Assembly (NCBI GenBank): GCA_028285085.1
Contig: JANQQI010000055.1
Span: 1-64,000 of the forward strand
Source of the DNA: Saprospiraceae bacterium
GTDB lineage: Bacteria; Bacteroidota; Bacteroidia; Chitinophagales; Saprospiraceae
Direction: 5' to 3'
Length of the DNA: 64,000 nucleotides
Of this stretch, positions 19,544 to 27,896 are shown piece by piece. The position numbers and the translations under genes were made by a program. Position 1 is the stretch's first letter. Each line of letters starts with the position of its first letter. The notes under the pieces were generated by a model. The model was not told the DNA's origin. It did not search any database and saw only the letters and a program-made list of their open reading frames with translations.

Positions 19544-19608
19544 GTGGGATTGTTGATTTAATGGATAAATTATGGTTGTTGATATGAGACGTGGTTTAAA
19601 ACGAGATA

Positions 19609-19795
19609 TGGCTGCCCTCTTTGTGGGAGGGACCCACCCACAGCCGCCACCGCCGACCATTTCTGGCCGCAATACTTTTTAGACATATCACTCCCAGCCT
19701 TTGTCAGGAGCGTTTTATAGACAAAAGGTTGACACCATCTAGTTTGAGAAATATTTCTACTATCTATAGATTCCGTTTTCCCGAAATTCCATAAA
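19609..19795 (+). repeat. Intergenic repeat element, copy A
   Basis: About 187 bp, related to copies at 39730 and 51838. Shared landmarks in order: a GC-rich hairpin (here GTGGG/CCCAC), the track CAGCCGCCACCGCCGACC, a second hairpin (CGACCA/TGGCCG with one mismatch), a third (CTCC/GGAG around a 12-nt loop near 19700), and the end block ATCTATAGATTCC followed 15 nt later by TTCCATAAA. It occupies most of the 367-bp argD-argC gap; the remaining bases (19544-19608, 19796-19910) are AT-rich with no reading frame. It is more diverged than copies B and C. Confidence 0.75.
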
Positions 19796-19910
19796 ATCAT
19801 ATCTATTTAAATTTAAATTGATAGCTTAAGTTGCTGAATATCAGAGAGAAGAAATTTGAAAAAAAATGACTTTTGGCAATAAAAAACCAAATTATTTTAG
19901 GATTTAGTAT

Positions 19911-20867
19911 CTAAAAAACCGAGGCTTTTAACTGAAGTCCTACCGTTTCTGGCCAGCCAAACATCAAATTCATATTTTGTACAGCTTGTCCTGAAGCGCC
20001 TTTGAGTAAGTTGTCCAAGATGGATACAATCAGGAGTTTATTACCGTGCTTGGATAAGTGTAAAATGCATTTGTTTGTATTCACGACCTGTTTTAAATCC
20101 GGGTTTTGCGTACTGCGCCAGACAAAAGGATGATCCTGATAATATTGATCAAATAACTGCTTTAAGATGTCTAGATCACCCTGATACTCCGTGTAAATGC
20201 TAGCGAAAATGCCTCTTGGAAAATCACCGCGTAGGGGAATGAAGTTGATCTCTGGCAAATGGCCTTGGAGTTGCTGCAAAGATGTAGCGATCTCGTCGAG
20301 GTGTTGGTGTTCGAAGGCTTTGTAAATGGAAATGTTGTTATTACGCCAGCTAAAATGAGTCGTACTTAATGCTTTTTTTCCGGCACCGGTAGCTCCGGTG
20401 ATCGCGTGGATATGTATACTATTGCTTAATAACTGAGCTTTCGCTAATGGGAGCAACGCCAGTTGGATCGCAGTGGCGAAGCAGCCTGGATTAGCCACGC
20501 GCTGGCACTGCGCCAGCGCTTTGGAGGATAGCTCCGGTAAGCCATAAGTGAATCCTTCCGGTGTATAACGAAAATCGCGACTCAAGTCGATGATTTTAAT
20601 TTGAGGTGGCAATTTCGCTTTAGCTAAGAAAGGACGGGAAGCTTCGTGGGGCAAACACAGAAAAAGAACCTCAATGTCTGTTGTCCATTGCGCTGAAAAG
20701 CACATTGAAGTTTCTCCGAGCAAATCTGGATGAGCAGCATATAAAGGATGTCCTGCTTGACTCTGGCTTTGCACAAAGGCTAGCTCCACTTCAGGGTGTT
20801 GTAATAACAACCGAATGAGCTCTCCACCTGTATAGCCGGTGCCGCCGATAATGCCTGCTTTGATCAT
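19911..20867 (-). CDS. argC: N-acetyl(acyl)-gamma-glutamyl-phosphate reductase
   Basis: A 318-residue NADPH-dependent reductase making N-acylglutamate semialdehyde. The N-terminal Rossmann motif is IIGGTGYTGGELIRLL, and the catalytic cysteine is in VANPGCFATAIQLAL near residue 128. HAITGATGAGK matches the substrate loop. The enzyme is the short form (about 310-350 residues). Its ATG overlaps the argG stop by 4 bp (ATGA), so translation is coupled. Downstream the operon is interrupted by the repeat copy before argD. Confidence 0.95.
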   Translation of the reverse strand: MIKAGIIGGTGYTGGELIRLLLQHPEVELAFVQSQSQAGHPLYAAHPDLLGETSMCFSAQWTTDIEVLFLCLPHEASRPFLAKAKLPPQIKIIDLSRDFRYTPEGFTYGLPELSSKALAQCQRVANPGCFATAIQLALLPLAKAQLLSNSIHIHAITGATGAGKKALSTTHFSWRNNNISIYKAFEHQHLDEIATSLQQLQGHLPEINFIPLRGDFPRGIFASIYTEYQGDLDILKQLFDQYYQDHPFVWRSTQNPDLKQVVNTNKCILHLSKHGNKLLIVSILDNLLKGASGQAVQNMNLMFGWPETVGLQLKASVF

Positions 20868-22066
20868 AGCGTCATCGATTTTGCGTCAAGGGAATAATAA
20901 TTCTTCGTAGCGTTTGCTAGGATTTTGGTGAAACCTTTCACGTCATCGCCACTCCAAGCTGCTTGCGTTTCACCGTACTGACCAAAGCGGGCTTGCATCA
21001 AATCGTAATCGGACTGGATACCCTGCAATTCGAATCGATAGGGGAGTAAGGTGACAAATACTGTCCCACTGACGCGCTCTTGGCTATCTGTGAGGAAAGC
21101 CTCAATATTACGCATGACGGGATCAGCGTATTGGCCTTCGTGCAGGAGCATGCCGTACCAATTGGCCAGCTGCTCTTTCCAATATTGCTGCCATTTACTG
21201 AGCACGTGTTTTTCTAACAGATGATGTGCTTTGATGATGAGCAGTGGAGCTGCAGCCGCAAAACCGACTCTGCCTTTAATACCAATGATGGTATCTCCGA
21301 CGTGCACATCCCGGCCAATAGCGTAAGCAAGTGCTTTGGACTCCAATGCTTTTATGGCTTCAAGGGGATGAGTTACTTTTTGGTCGTCGATTCCCCACAA
21401 TTCGCCATGTTTGAAATGGAGCTTGACAGTACTTGGGGCTTTGGTTTTTAGTGGGTTGGGAAAAGCGGCGTCGGGAAGGGCTTGATGGGAGGTCAAGGTC
21501 TCTGCACCGCCCACACTCGTTCCCCAGAGTCCTTGATTAATTGAATATTGTGCTTTCTCCCAAGGCCAGGCAAAGCCCGATTTTTCAAGATAATCAACCT
21601 CTTGTTGGCGACTGAGTTGTTGATCTCTGATGGGGGTAATAATATCCAGATTATCTCCAAAGGTTTCAAAAATCAGATCGAAGCGTACTTGGTCATTTCC
21701 AGCTCCTGTACTGCCATGAGCTACAGCTTTTGCTCCAATCTGCTGAGCATATTGCAGGCAATTAATGGCTTGAAAAACGCGCTCCGCACTGACCGATAGC
21801 GGATAAGTTTGATTGCGAAGGACATTCCCGTAAACAAGATATTTAATGCATTTTTCGTAAAACTGCTCCTCAGCCTCGATAACTTTAAATGAAGCTGCGC
21901 CCAATTGAAAAGCACGCTGCTCTAGCGAAGTGATTTCCTCTTTAGTGAAACCGCCAGTATTGACGGTCAGAGCATGGACTTCGTATTGCTTTTCCTGGCT
22001 GAGATAGGCGATACAATAGGAAGTATCCAGCCCGCCACTGTATGCCAGGACGACTTTATTTTTCAT
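20864..22066 (-). CDS. argG: Argininosuccinate synthase
   Basis: A 400-residue ATP-dependent ligase joining citrulline and aspartate. The N-terminal ATP pyrophosphatase P-loop AYSGGLDTSY is at residues 8-17, and AHGSTGAGNDQVRF near residue 110 is a family signature. I start at ATG 22066 (MKNKVVLAYSGG); a TTG three codons upstream is also in frame. The start overlaps the stop of the acyltransferase gene by 11 bp and the stop overlaps argC by 4 bp. It is the second gene of the operon although it acts near the end of the pathway. Confidence 0.95.
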   Translation of the reverse strand: MKNKVVLAYSGGLDTSYCIAYLSQEKQYEVHALTVNTGGFTKEEITSLEQRAFQLGAASFKVIEAEEQFYEKCIKYLVYGNVLRNQTYPLSVSAERVFQAINCLQYAQQIGAKAVAHGSTGAGNDQVRFDLIFETFGDNLDIITPIRDQQLSRQQEVDYLEKSGFAWPWEKAQYSINQGLWGTSVGGAETLTSHQALPDAAFPNPLKTKAPSTVKLHFKHGELWGIDDQKVTHPLEAIKALESKALAYAIGRDVHVGDTIIGIKGRVGFAAAAPLLIIKAHHLLEKHVLSKWQQYWKEQLANWYGMLLHEGQYADPVMRNIEAFLTDSQERVSGTVFVTLLPYRFELQGIQSDYDLMQARFGQYGETQAAWSGDDVKGFTKILANATKNYYSLDAKSMTL

Positions 22067-22634
22067 GTTGATCAAGAATTAAATGGGTTAAATTATGGGT
22101 TGGAGGTTCTGGGAGTGCTAGCATACCCGTACAGAGGCAAAGTCGGCGTTGATTACGCTGGAGGATATCAAAATTCTGGCAGCTTTCACAGCCTTTCCAA
22201 AAAGCGTCATCCTGTGTTAGCTCAGAAAAAGTGACGGGTTGATAGCCTAGTTCTGAATTAATTTTCATGACGGCAAGACTCGTGGTGATGCCGAATATTT
22301 TGGCTTCGGGGTATCGTTGGCGGGCCAATTCAAAAGCTGCCTTTTTTACTTTTTTAGCTACGCCTTTTTGTCGAAACTTGGGATGAACAACAAGGCCAGA
22401 GTGGGCCACGTAGCGGCCTTGCTCCCAGCTTTGGATATAGCAAAAACCAGCTAATTGCTCATCCTCAGTAAAAGCAATTATTGCTTTCCCGGACAGTATT
22501 TTTTCTTGGATGAATTTAGGTGCGCGGCGCGCAATACCGGTACCTCTTTGGCGCGCCGAAAGTTCGATAAGCATACAGATATCTTCGGCCAACTGGCAAT
22601 CCAATGCCGTGGCAATCCGAGTAGAGATGTGCAT
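22056..22634 (-). CDS. GNAT acyltransferase, candidate N-acylglutamate synthase
   Basis: A 192-residue GNAT-fold protein, first structural gene of the arginine operon. The acyl-CoA-binding signature is visible as HPKFRQKGVAKKV (Q/R-x-x-G-x-G/A) near residues 104-116, with the preceding strand HSGLVVHP. The C-terminal region is Cys-rich (KGCESCQNFD near residue 148-157 and LCLCTGML near 165-172), which could bind a metal; this is not standard for GNATs. The operon holds every other step from N-acylglutamate to arginine but no ArgA or ArgJ, so this gene most likely supplies N-acylglutamate. Whether the donor is acetyl-CoA or succinyl-CoA is open; the transcarbamylase residue Ala103 points to succinyl. 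Overlaps argG by 11 bp. Confidence 0.75.
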   Translation of the reverse strand: MHISTRIATALDCQLAEDICMLIELSARQRGTGIARRAPKFIQEKILSGKAIIAFTEDEQLAGFCYIQSWEQGRYVAHSGLVVHPKFRQKGVAKKVKKAAFELARQRYPEAKIFGITTSLAVMKINSELGYQPVTFSELTQDDAFWKGCESCQNFDILQRNQRRLCLCTGMLALPEPPTHNLTHLILDQHEK

Positions 22635-22650
22635 TGCTGAAAAATTATGA

Positions 22651-22666
22651 GGGTATAATTACACCC
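22651..22666 (-). promoter_or_regulatory. Hairpin just upstream of the first arg gene
   Basis: On the minus strand GGGTGTAATTATACCC folds into a stem of up to seven pairs (one G-U), followed by TCATAATTTTTC and the ATG at 22634. It could be a second terminator-like element or block ribosome entry. Its role is unproven. Confidence 0.35.
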
Positions 22667-22695
22667 GATCGAAAAAAATGAAAATGGAAAACTTG

Positions 22696-22716
22696 AAAAA
22701 TGGTGGAAGAACCACC
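22696..22716 (-). terminator. Putative attenuator terminator of the arg operon
   Basis: On the minus strand, GGTGG (22716-22712) pairs with CCACC (22706-22702) around a 5-nt loop, followed by A and five T residues (22700-22696). It lies 15 nt after the stop of the arginine-rich leader frame and about 60 nt before the first structural gene. The 5-bp GC stem is modest. The stretch GGGGTGG (22718-22712) can alternatively pair with CCGCCTT inside the leader (22749-22743), which would prevent the terminator. Inferred from sequence only. Confidence 0.55.
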
Positions 22717-22730
22717 CCGGAGGTTAAATA

Positions 22731-22835
22731 TTAGATACGCCCAAGGCGGGCGCGACGACGAGCATCACGACGACGACGGCAAGCACCGGCGGCGTTGTTT
22801 GAAAGAGTAACTGATATGGTCGTGATGTTATTCAT
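22731..22835 (-). CDS. Arginine-rich leader peptide of the arg operon (34 aa)
   Basis: A short frame from ATG 22835 to TAA 22731. The first 19 residues are Asn/Thr/Ala-rich with no arginine. Residues 20-23 are four arginines in a row, 26-28 three more, and single arginines follow at 30 and 33 (CRRRRDARRRARLGRI ends the peptide). Seven of the nine arginine codons are CGT and two CGC. The frame begins about 8 nt behind a TAnnTTTG element with TTG 20 bp further upstream, and is followed by a hairpin plus U tract, then the arginine genes. The arrangement is that of a leader peptide sensing charged tRNA-Arg: stalling at the arginine run should favour antitermination. The peptide itself need have no function. 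Confidence 0.75.
   Translation of the reverse strand: MNNITTISVTLSNNAAGACRRRRDARRRARLGRI
22738..22752 (-). promoter_or_regulatory. Hairpin at the 3' end of the leader frame
   Basis: CGCCC-GCCTT-GGGCG on the minus strand forms a perfect 5-bp stem over the last arginine codons. It competes with the proposed antiterminator pairing (CCGCCTT with GGGGTGG) and could also pause RNA polymerase, as in classical attenuators. Confidence 0.45.
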
Positions 22836-22843
22836 TACGAGAT

Positions 22844-22874
22844 CAAAAGTAGGCGGCTTTTTTTTCTTATGCAA
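22844..22874 (-). promoter_or_regulatory. Promoter of the arg leader/operon
   Basis: On the minus strand TACTTTTG (22851-22844) is an exact match to the Bacteroidota -7 element TAnnTTTG, and TTG (22874-22872) lies 20 bp upstream as expected for the -33 element. The predicted start of transcription falls only a few nucleotides before the leader ATG at 22835, so the leader peptide would be read from a leaderless or nearly leaderless RNA. Confidence 0.65.
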
Positions 22875-22960
22875 GCAAGTGATTCAAATTTATTTTTCTT
22901 AAAATTATTTATTTAATAAATTTGATAGAGATCATTTGTTTGTAAATATTTGATTTTTAA

Positions 22961-24526
22961 TTACTTATGATCGATTTGTTTGGAGTGTTTTTTTTTGAAT
23001 TTTTCTTGAATGATTTCACCGACATGACGATTTCTAATTTTACTTTCTAGCCAGGAAATAATGTCCAGATACAAGAAAGAACGCTTTTCGTACGGATGTT
23101 CTAATAATATTTCTAATCGATTTTTTAATTTAATAAAAGCTTCTTTCAAATTATTTTTATCAAGATAAAGTGCTTTACGAAGGAAAATTAGAATCTCTTT
23201 TTGTACTAAGTTTAAATCTTCGATTTTAGCCAAAAAGCGGTAAACGGATTTAATAATATATTCCAATAATTCGAAGTGTCCTAACTCGTAATGTGTGATC
23301 AGATGCAATAAGCGTGCGTAGCACTGAATATCTTCTCGTAACTGCCCGGCTTTGAAATTTATGATTTCATTGAGATAGGTCAACGCCTTTTCGTTGTCTC
23401 CACTGCCAAAGTACAAACAGGCAATTTTATAATAAAAAATGAGGATGCGATGATGATCCAAAAAGAGTTGGTAATCCTGAATTTGCTGCTCAATCTCAGG
23501 GATCAACTCTAGTCCTTCCTTAAAACTGCCTTCAATGAAATGCTTGTTGATCCGAGCTGTCTGCAAATACTGGAAAGCCATGAGGTTTTCGTTGGTATTA
23601 AACAACTCATTGTGCTGTGATTGAAAGGCCTCAAATTCTTCTAGTGCTTTACAAAACTTAGTGTAATCACCGAGGTAAAAAAGCGCTGCCAGCAAATTAT
23701 TATACCCACGCATCGGCAGGGTGGGGTCGGAGGCACTGATGTCGGGATTATCACGGAACAAGTCGACCCACCTTAGCGCATATTTATAACATTTGAGAAA
23801 ATCTTGTAGAATGTAGCTATACCAAACGTAACACTGGTAATAATAAATTTTTTCAAAAAACGTCATCCGTCGCTGATTCAACTCAGGCATGTTGGCCTTG
23901 AAAAACTCCCAGATCATGTAAGCGTCCTTCTGATTGCGGATATGTCCCAGTTTGATGTACCAACCATAAAGTCGTAGCGCCAGATTAGAAAGTTTACCGG
24001 CGGTAGAAATCACTTTGTAGCGATTGTCAGACTCCTGCGCCAATTCATCCGCTCGGCTTTCAATACTCCGGGTGATGTGATTAGACTCAATCTGCTTTTC
24101 GAATTCGATGATTTCCAGGTGAAGGATATCTTGGTGATTCTCCCGAGCGATGAGCTTAATGCGATCCAACAACTTCAGGCTTTGGAGATAAAGTCCTTTG
24201 TTATAGAGGATTTTAGCAAAGTCTAGCTGCTCCCGGATTTGAATATCAAGATTGCGTTGGATGTGGATCAGTCGTAAACTGATCAGCAGTTGCTTGTATA
24301 AATGCCGTTTGAGGTTAGACAATTGGCTCTTCTTAATCGCCGGAACTTTGCTCAAAATTTGGGCCTCGTCGTAGCGTTGTTGCTTGTCCAAAACATCAAA
24401 AAGCTGGATGAATTTAGCCATCTCCTTACTGTTCACCCGATTGACATACAACTTGAAGTTTCGCTTTTCGGACTTCGAGAGCGTTTTGATGAGTTTGAAC
24501 AAATGATCTGTTTGCGAATTGGGCAT
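22961..24526 (-). CDS. Conserved helical-repeat protein of unknown function
   Basis: A 521-residue protein without signal peptide or membrane segments, so probably cytoplasmic. The whole length reads as amphipathic helix pairs rich in Leu, Ile, Tyr and charged residues, for example ILYNKGLYLQSLKLLDRIK near residue 108 and ACLYFGSGDNEKALTYLNEI near 368, which look like degenerate tetratricopeptide repeats. The C-terminus is strongly basic (QEKFKKKHSKQIDHK). I do not recognise a specific family. It lies between the divergent leu operon and the arg leader, with its stop 87 bp before the arg promoter region on the same strand; a role in amino-acid control would be speculation. Confidence 0.7.
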   Translation of the reverse strand: MPNSQTDHLFKLIKTLSKSEKRNFKLYVNRVNSKEMAKFIQLFDVLDKQQRYDEAQILSKVPAIKKSQLSNLKRHLYKQLLISLRLIHIQRNLDIQIREQLDFAKILYNKGLYLQSLKLLDRIKLIARENHQDILHLEIIEFEKQIESNHITRSIESRADELAQESDNRYKVISTAGKLSNLALRLYGWYIKLGHIRNQKDAYMIWEFFKANMPELNQRRMTFFEKIYYYQCYVWYSYILQDFLKCYKYALRWVDLFRDNPDISASDPTLPMRGYNNLLAALFYLGDYTKFCKALEEFEAFQSQHNELFNTNENLMAFQYLQTARINKHFIEGSFKEGLELIPEIEQQIQDYQLFLDHHRILIFYYKIACLYFGSGDNEKALTYLNEIINFKAGQLREDIQCYARLLHLITHYELGHFELLEYIIKSVYRFLAKIEDLNLVQKEILIFLRKALYLDKNNLKEAFIKLKNRLEILLEHPYEKRSFLYLDIISWLESKIRNRHVGEIIQEKFKKKHSKQIDHK

Positions 24527-24638
24527 TGTAAACTACCTCTATTTAACTTTTTGACAATCAAATAATTAAGGTGCTGTGGGGCAACGTTGGCGTTGTAAAA
24601 GCCAATATTTTTAGTTCTTTCCAGTAAGGGGTGATGTA

Positions 24639-24646
24639 TAGATTTG
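24639..24646 (+). promoter_or_regulatory. Candidate -7 element for leuCDBA
   Basis: TAGATTTG matches TAnnTTTG exactly and lies 25 bp before the preferred leuC ATG at 24671. No good -33 TTG is seen at the expected distance, so the call is tentative. Confidence 0.4.
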
Positions 24647-24670
24647 AAAAATCAAATGTATAACAAAAAA

Positions 24671-26077
24671 ATGGAAGGACAGTTGCCGAAAACACTTTTC
24701 GATAAAATCTGGGATGCACATGTGGTACAGCGAAAAGCCGGATTCCCGGATTTGTTGTATATCGATCGGCACTTCATTCACGAGGTGACTTCGCCGCAAG
24801 CTTTTGATGGCTTGCGCAAGCGTGGAATAAGCGTAGCTCGACCAGCTCAGACTACGGCCACCGCTGATCATAATGTCCCTACTCAGAACCAACATTTACC
24901 GATTGTCGACCAGTTATCGCGCTTTCAGGTAGATACGTTACAGAAAAATTGTGACGAGTTTGGTTTGGAGCTGTATGCACTTGGACATCAAAAACAAGGC
25001 ATCGTTCACGTTATTGGGCCGGAGCTGGGATTGACCCAGCCGGGGATGACCATTGTCTGTGGTGACAGCCATACTTCGACGCACGGTGCGTTTGGTACGA
25101 TTGCCTTTGGGATTGGAACTAGCCAGGTAGAGCAAGTTCTAGCCACCCAATGCTTATTGCAGTACAAGCCCAAGACAATGAAGATTGAGATTAACGGCAA
25201 GTTGAGTAAAGGTGTCGTTTCAAAAGATATTATCCTCTACATCATATCCAAGATTTCGGCTTCTGGAGGTACAGGTTATTTCGTCGAATACGCTGGTTCA
25301 GCGATTCGCAGCCTGTCGATGGAGGCACGCATGACGATTTGTAATATGAGCATCGAGATGGGAGCCCGTGGTGGAATGATTGCACCGGATCAAGTGACTT
25401 TTGATTACTTGCAAGGTCGCGAGCACGCGCCAAAGGGAGAAGCTTGGGAGCGCGCCCTCGCTTACTGGAAAAGCTTACGCTCCGATGCAGATGCGACTTA
25501 CGATAAAGTCATCACTTTTGAGGCCTCGGATATTGAGCCTATGATTACTTACGGTACCAATCCTGGAATGGGGATCCGCATTAGTGATCAAATCCCTGAA
25601 GTTGCGGTGGATAGTAATCTGGCCGATATGCAAAAATCGCTGGCCTATATGGGATTACAGCCTCAGCAAAGTTTGCTCGGGCAAAAGATTGATTATGTAT
25701 TCATTGGCAGTTGCACCAATTCTCGAATCGAGGACTTACGGCAAGTCGCAGACTTCGTTCGAGGCCGCAAAAAGGCGGATGATGTTAACGTTTGGATTGT
25801 GCCTGGCAGTAAGCAGGTAGAAGCTCAAGCTCGTGCCGAAGGCTTGGATAAAGTTTTCGCTGCGGCAGGCTTCGATTTACGGCAACCCGGTTGCTCCGCT
25901 TGCCTGGCGATGAATGAAGATAAAGTCCCCGCTGGGAAATACTGCGTCTCTACCTCGAATCGCAATTTCGAGGGACGGCAAGGCCCTGGCTCCCGTACCT
26001 TTCTGGCCAGTCCACTAACCGCTGCGGCAGCAGCGGTGACGGGCCGGATCACGGATGTACGCACTTTGATTGATTAA
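24671..26077 (+). CDS. leuC: 3-isopropylmalate dehydratase large subunit
   Basis: A 468-residue aconitase-family subunit that, with LeuD, isomerises 2- to 3-isopropylmalate. The 4Fe-4S cysteines are in [14 protein letters not shown] and [25 protein letters not shown]-like active-site residues appear as [14 protein letters not shown] near residue 132. I start at ATG 24671 ([19 protein letters not shown]), preceded by an A-rich stretch; ATG 24656 five codons upstream is possible, and a TTG further up lies inside the promoter element. First gene of a plus-strand leu operon, divergent from the helical-repeat gene. Confidence 0.95.
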   Translation: MEGQLPKTLFDKIWDAHVVQRKAGFPDLLYIDRHFIHEVTSPQAFDGLRKRGISVARPAQTTATADHNVPTQNQHLPIVDQLSRFQVDTLQKNCDEFGLELYALGHQKQGIVHVIGPELGLTQPGMTIVCGDSHTSTHGAFGTIAFGIGTSQVEQVLATQCLLQYKPKTMKIEINGKLSKGVVSKDIILYIISKISASGGTGYFVEYAGSAIRSLSMEARMTICNMSIEMGARGGMIAPDQVTFDYLQGREHAPKGEAWERALAYWKSLRSDADATYDKVITFEASDIEPMITYGTNPGMGIRISDQIPEVAVDSNLADMQKSLAYMGLQPQQSLLGQKIDYVFIGSCTNSRIEDLRQVADFVRGRKKADDVNVWIVPGSKQVEAQARAEGLDKVFAAAGFDLRQPGCSACLAMNEDKVPAGKYCVSTSNRNFEGRQGPGSRTFLASPLTAAAAAVTGRITDVRTLID

Positions 26078-26125
26078 TTCCGTCGTGAGCAACGACTGGA
26101 TGAGATAAAAACTTGATAACTAACT

Positions 26126-26716
26126 ATGCAATTTCGCACCTTAATATCTCGCTGTGTACCTCTACCGATCGAAAATATCGATACGGATCAGATTATTCCG
26201 GCGCGCTTTCTGAAAGCGACGACTCGTGAGGGTTTCGGCGAAAATTTATTTCGCGATTGGCGGTATTTGACGGAGACGACCCCCAACTCGGATTTTGTCC
26301 TTAATCAGGATACTTATACGGGGCAGGTGCTGGTAGCCGGTAAGAACTTTGGCTGTGGATCGAGCCGTGAACATGCGGCTTGGGCTTTGGCGGATTACGG
26401 ATTTCGAGTAGTGATTTCTAGTTTTTTTGCGGATATCTTCAAGAGTAACGCCTTGAACAATTTCATTTTACCGATCCAGGTCAGTGAAACCATATTACAA
26501 CAACTATTTCAAGCGATTCAAGCGGATCCAACCTTAACGATTGAAGTGGATCTACCTAACCAGGAACTCCGGGTTGCAGATTTACAACTTCAGGTTGCTT
26601 TTGAAATCAATCTTTATAAGAAAGAATGCTTGTTGAACGGCTACGATGATATCGATTATCTGTTAGCACGTCAGGGAGAGATTGAGGCCTACGAAGCGAC
26701 ACGCATGACATTTTAA
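26126..26716 (+). CDS. leuD: 3-isopropylmalate dehydratase small subunit
   Basis: A 196-residue swivel-domain partner of LeuC. The substrate-specificity region [14 protein letters not shown] lies near residues 18-31 and the signature [13 protein letters not shown] near 76-88. Length is as usual for the bacterial protein. It begins 48 bp after leuC and ends 22 bp before leuB. Confidence 0.96.
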   Translation: MQFRTLISRCVPLPIENIDTDQIIPARFLKATTREGFGENLFRDWRYLTETTPNSDFVLNQDTYTGQVLVAGKNFGCGSSREHAAWALADYGFRVVISSFFADIFKSNALNNFILPIQVSETILQQLFQAIQADPTLTIEVDLPNQELRVADLQLQVAFEINLYKKECLLNGYDDIDYLLARQGEIEAYEATRMTF

Positions 26717-26738
26717 AACCACTACAACAAATTATTAT

Positions 26739-27833
26739 ATGAACTTCAAAATTGCAGTATTAGCCGGCGACGGTATTGGAAAAGAGGTGACAGATTGGGC
26801 AGTGCAGGTGCTCCGTGCCGTTGGCGACCAATTTCAGCACAGCTTCACTTTTGAGGATGGGCTGATCGGTCACGCTGCAATTGAAGCCACCGGAAACCCC
26901 TTACCGGAGGCCACTTTGACAACTTGCCGTAGTGCAGACGCTGTTTTGCTTGGTGCCGTTGGACACCCTATGTACGATCTAGATCCTACGCTTAAAGTAC
27001 GCCCCGAGCAAGGGCTGCTGCGCCTGCGGAAATCCCTTGGACTTTACAGTAACATTCGGCCGATTCGCATTTTTGATGAATTACTTTCTGCCAGTAGCTT
27101 GAAACCAGAAGTGCTACGCGGTGCCGACATTTTGTTTTACCGCGAACTAACCGGTGGTATTTATTTCGGTGAGCGTGGTCGCTCGGAGGATCGATCGGCA
27201 GCTTACGATACTAAGTCCTACAGCCGGATGGAAGTGGAGCGCATTGCACGTCAAGCTTTCGAAGCGGCCGCCGGCCGCCGTGGCCGCCTACACTCGGTCG
27301 ATAAAGCCAATGTACTTGAGTCTTCTCGCTTGTGGCGGGAAGTAGTTCAGGAATTAAGTGGCGAATATCCCAATGTGGAGGTCATTCACATGTACGTAGA
27401 CAATGCTGCGATGCAATTAATTCGTGATCCACGCCAGTTTGATGTCGTACTGACGGGTAATATGTTTGGGGATATTCTCACTGATGAAGCCTCGCAAATT
27501 GCAGGTTCATTGGGGATGCTGCCTTCGGCTTCGGTCGGTGATGCCATTGGCTTATACGAGCCGGTACATGGTTCTGCGCCGGATATCGCTGGTCAAGATA
27601 AAGCTAATCCGATGGCGACCATTCTTTCGGCTGCTTTGATGCTGAATTCTGCCTTTGGGCTAAAAGAAGAAAGCGAATGTGTCATTGGAGCGGTCGAGTC
27701 CGTATTGGCTCAGGGGTACCGCACCGGAGATATTCGTCAGACTGATACACCGGCAGATATGGTGCTTGGTACTACCGCTATCGGTAAAGCTATTCTGGCC
27801 GCTTTAGCTAAACGTTTTGCACCACAATTGTAA
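26739..27833 (+). CDS. leuB: 3-isopropylmalate dehydrogenase
   Basis: A 364-residue NAD-dependent beta-decarboxylating dehydrogenase giving 2-oxoisocaproate. Substrate- and metal-binding stretches are visible: LRLRKSLGLYSNIRP near 91-105, the catalytic Tyr/Lys pair in FYRELTGGIYFGE and SVDKANVLE, MYVDNAAMQLI, and the NAD site EPVHGSAPDIAG near 271-282. Third gene of leuCDBA; no unusual features. Confidence 0.96.
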   Translation: MNFKIAVLAGDGIGKEVTDWAVQVLRAVGDQFQHSFTFEDGLIGHAAIEATGNPLPEATLTTCRSADAVLLGAVGHPMYDLDPTLKVRPEQGLLRLRKSLGLYSNIRPIRIFDELLSASSLKPEVLRGADILFYRELTGGIYFGERGRSEDRSAAYDTKSYSRMEVERIARQAFEAAAGRRGRLHSVDKANVLESSRLWREVVQELSGEYPNVEVIHMYVDNAAMQLIRDPRQFDVVLTGNMFGDILTDEASQIAGSLGMLPSASVGDAIGLYEPVHGSAPDIAGQDKANPMATILSAALMLNSAFGLKEESECVIGAVESVLAQGYRTGDIRQTDTPADMVLGTTAIGKAILAALAKRFAPQL

Positions 27834-27896
27834 TAGTATTCCATTAACTGATTGAGTTACATAAGCGTAATGCAATCTAATTCAAACGATAAAACA

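Noticed and set aside
19544-19672. N-terminal extension of argD
   Set aside because: The added residues come from the repeat element and have no similarity to aminotransferases.
22741-22790. CGT/CGA trinucleotide run that could be a simple microsatellite
   Set aside because: The run is imperfect, is in frame within a start-to-stop frame next to a promoter, and precedes arginine genes, so a leader peptide explains it better.
24644-24670. TTG start for leuC
   Set aside because: It lies inside the TAnnTTTG element; ATG 24671 (or 24656) fits the family N-terminus.
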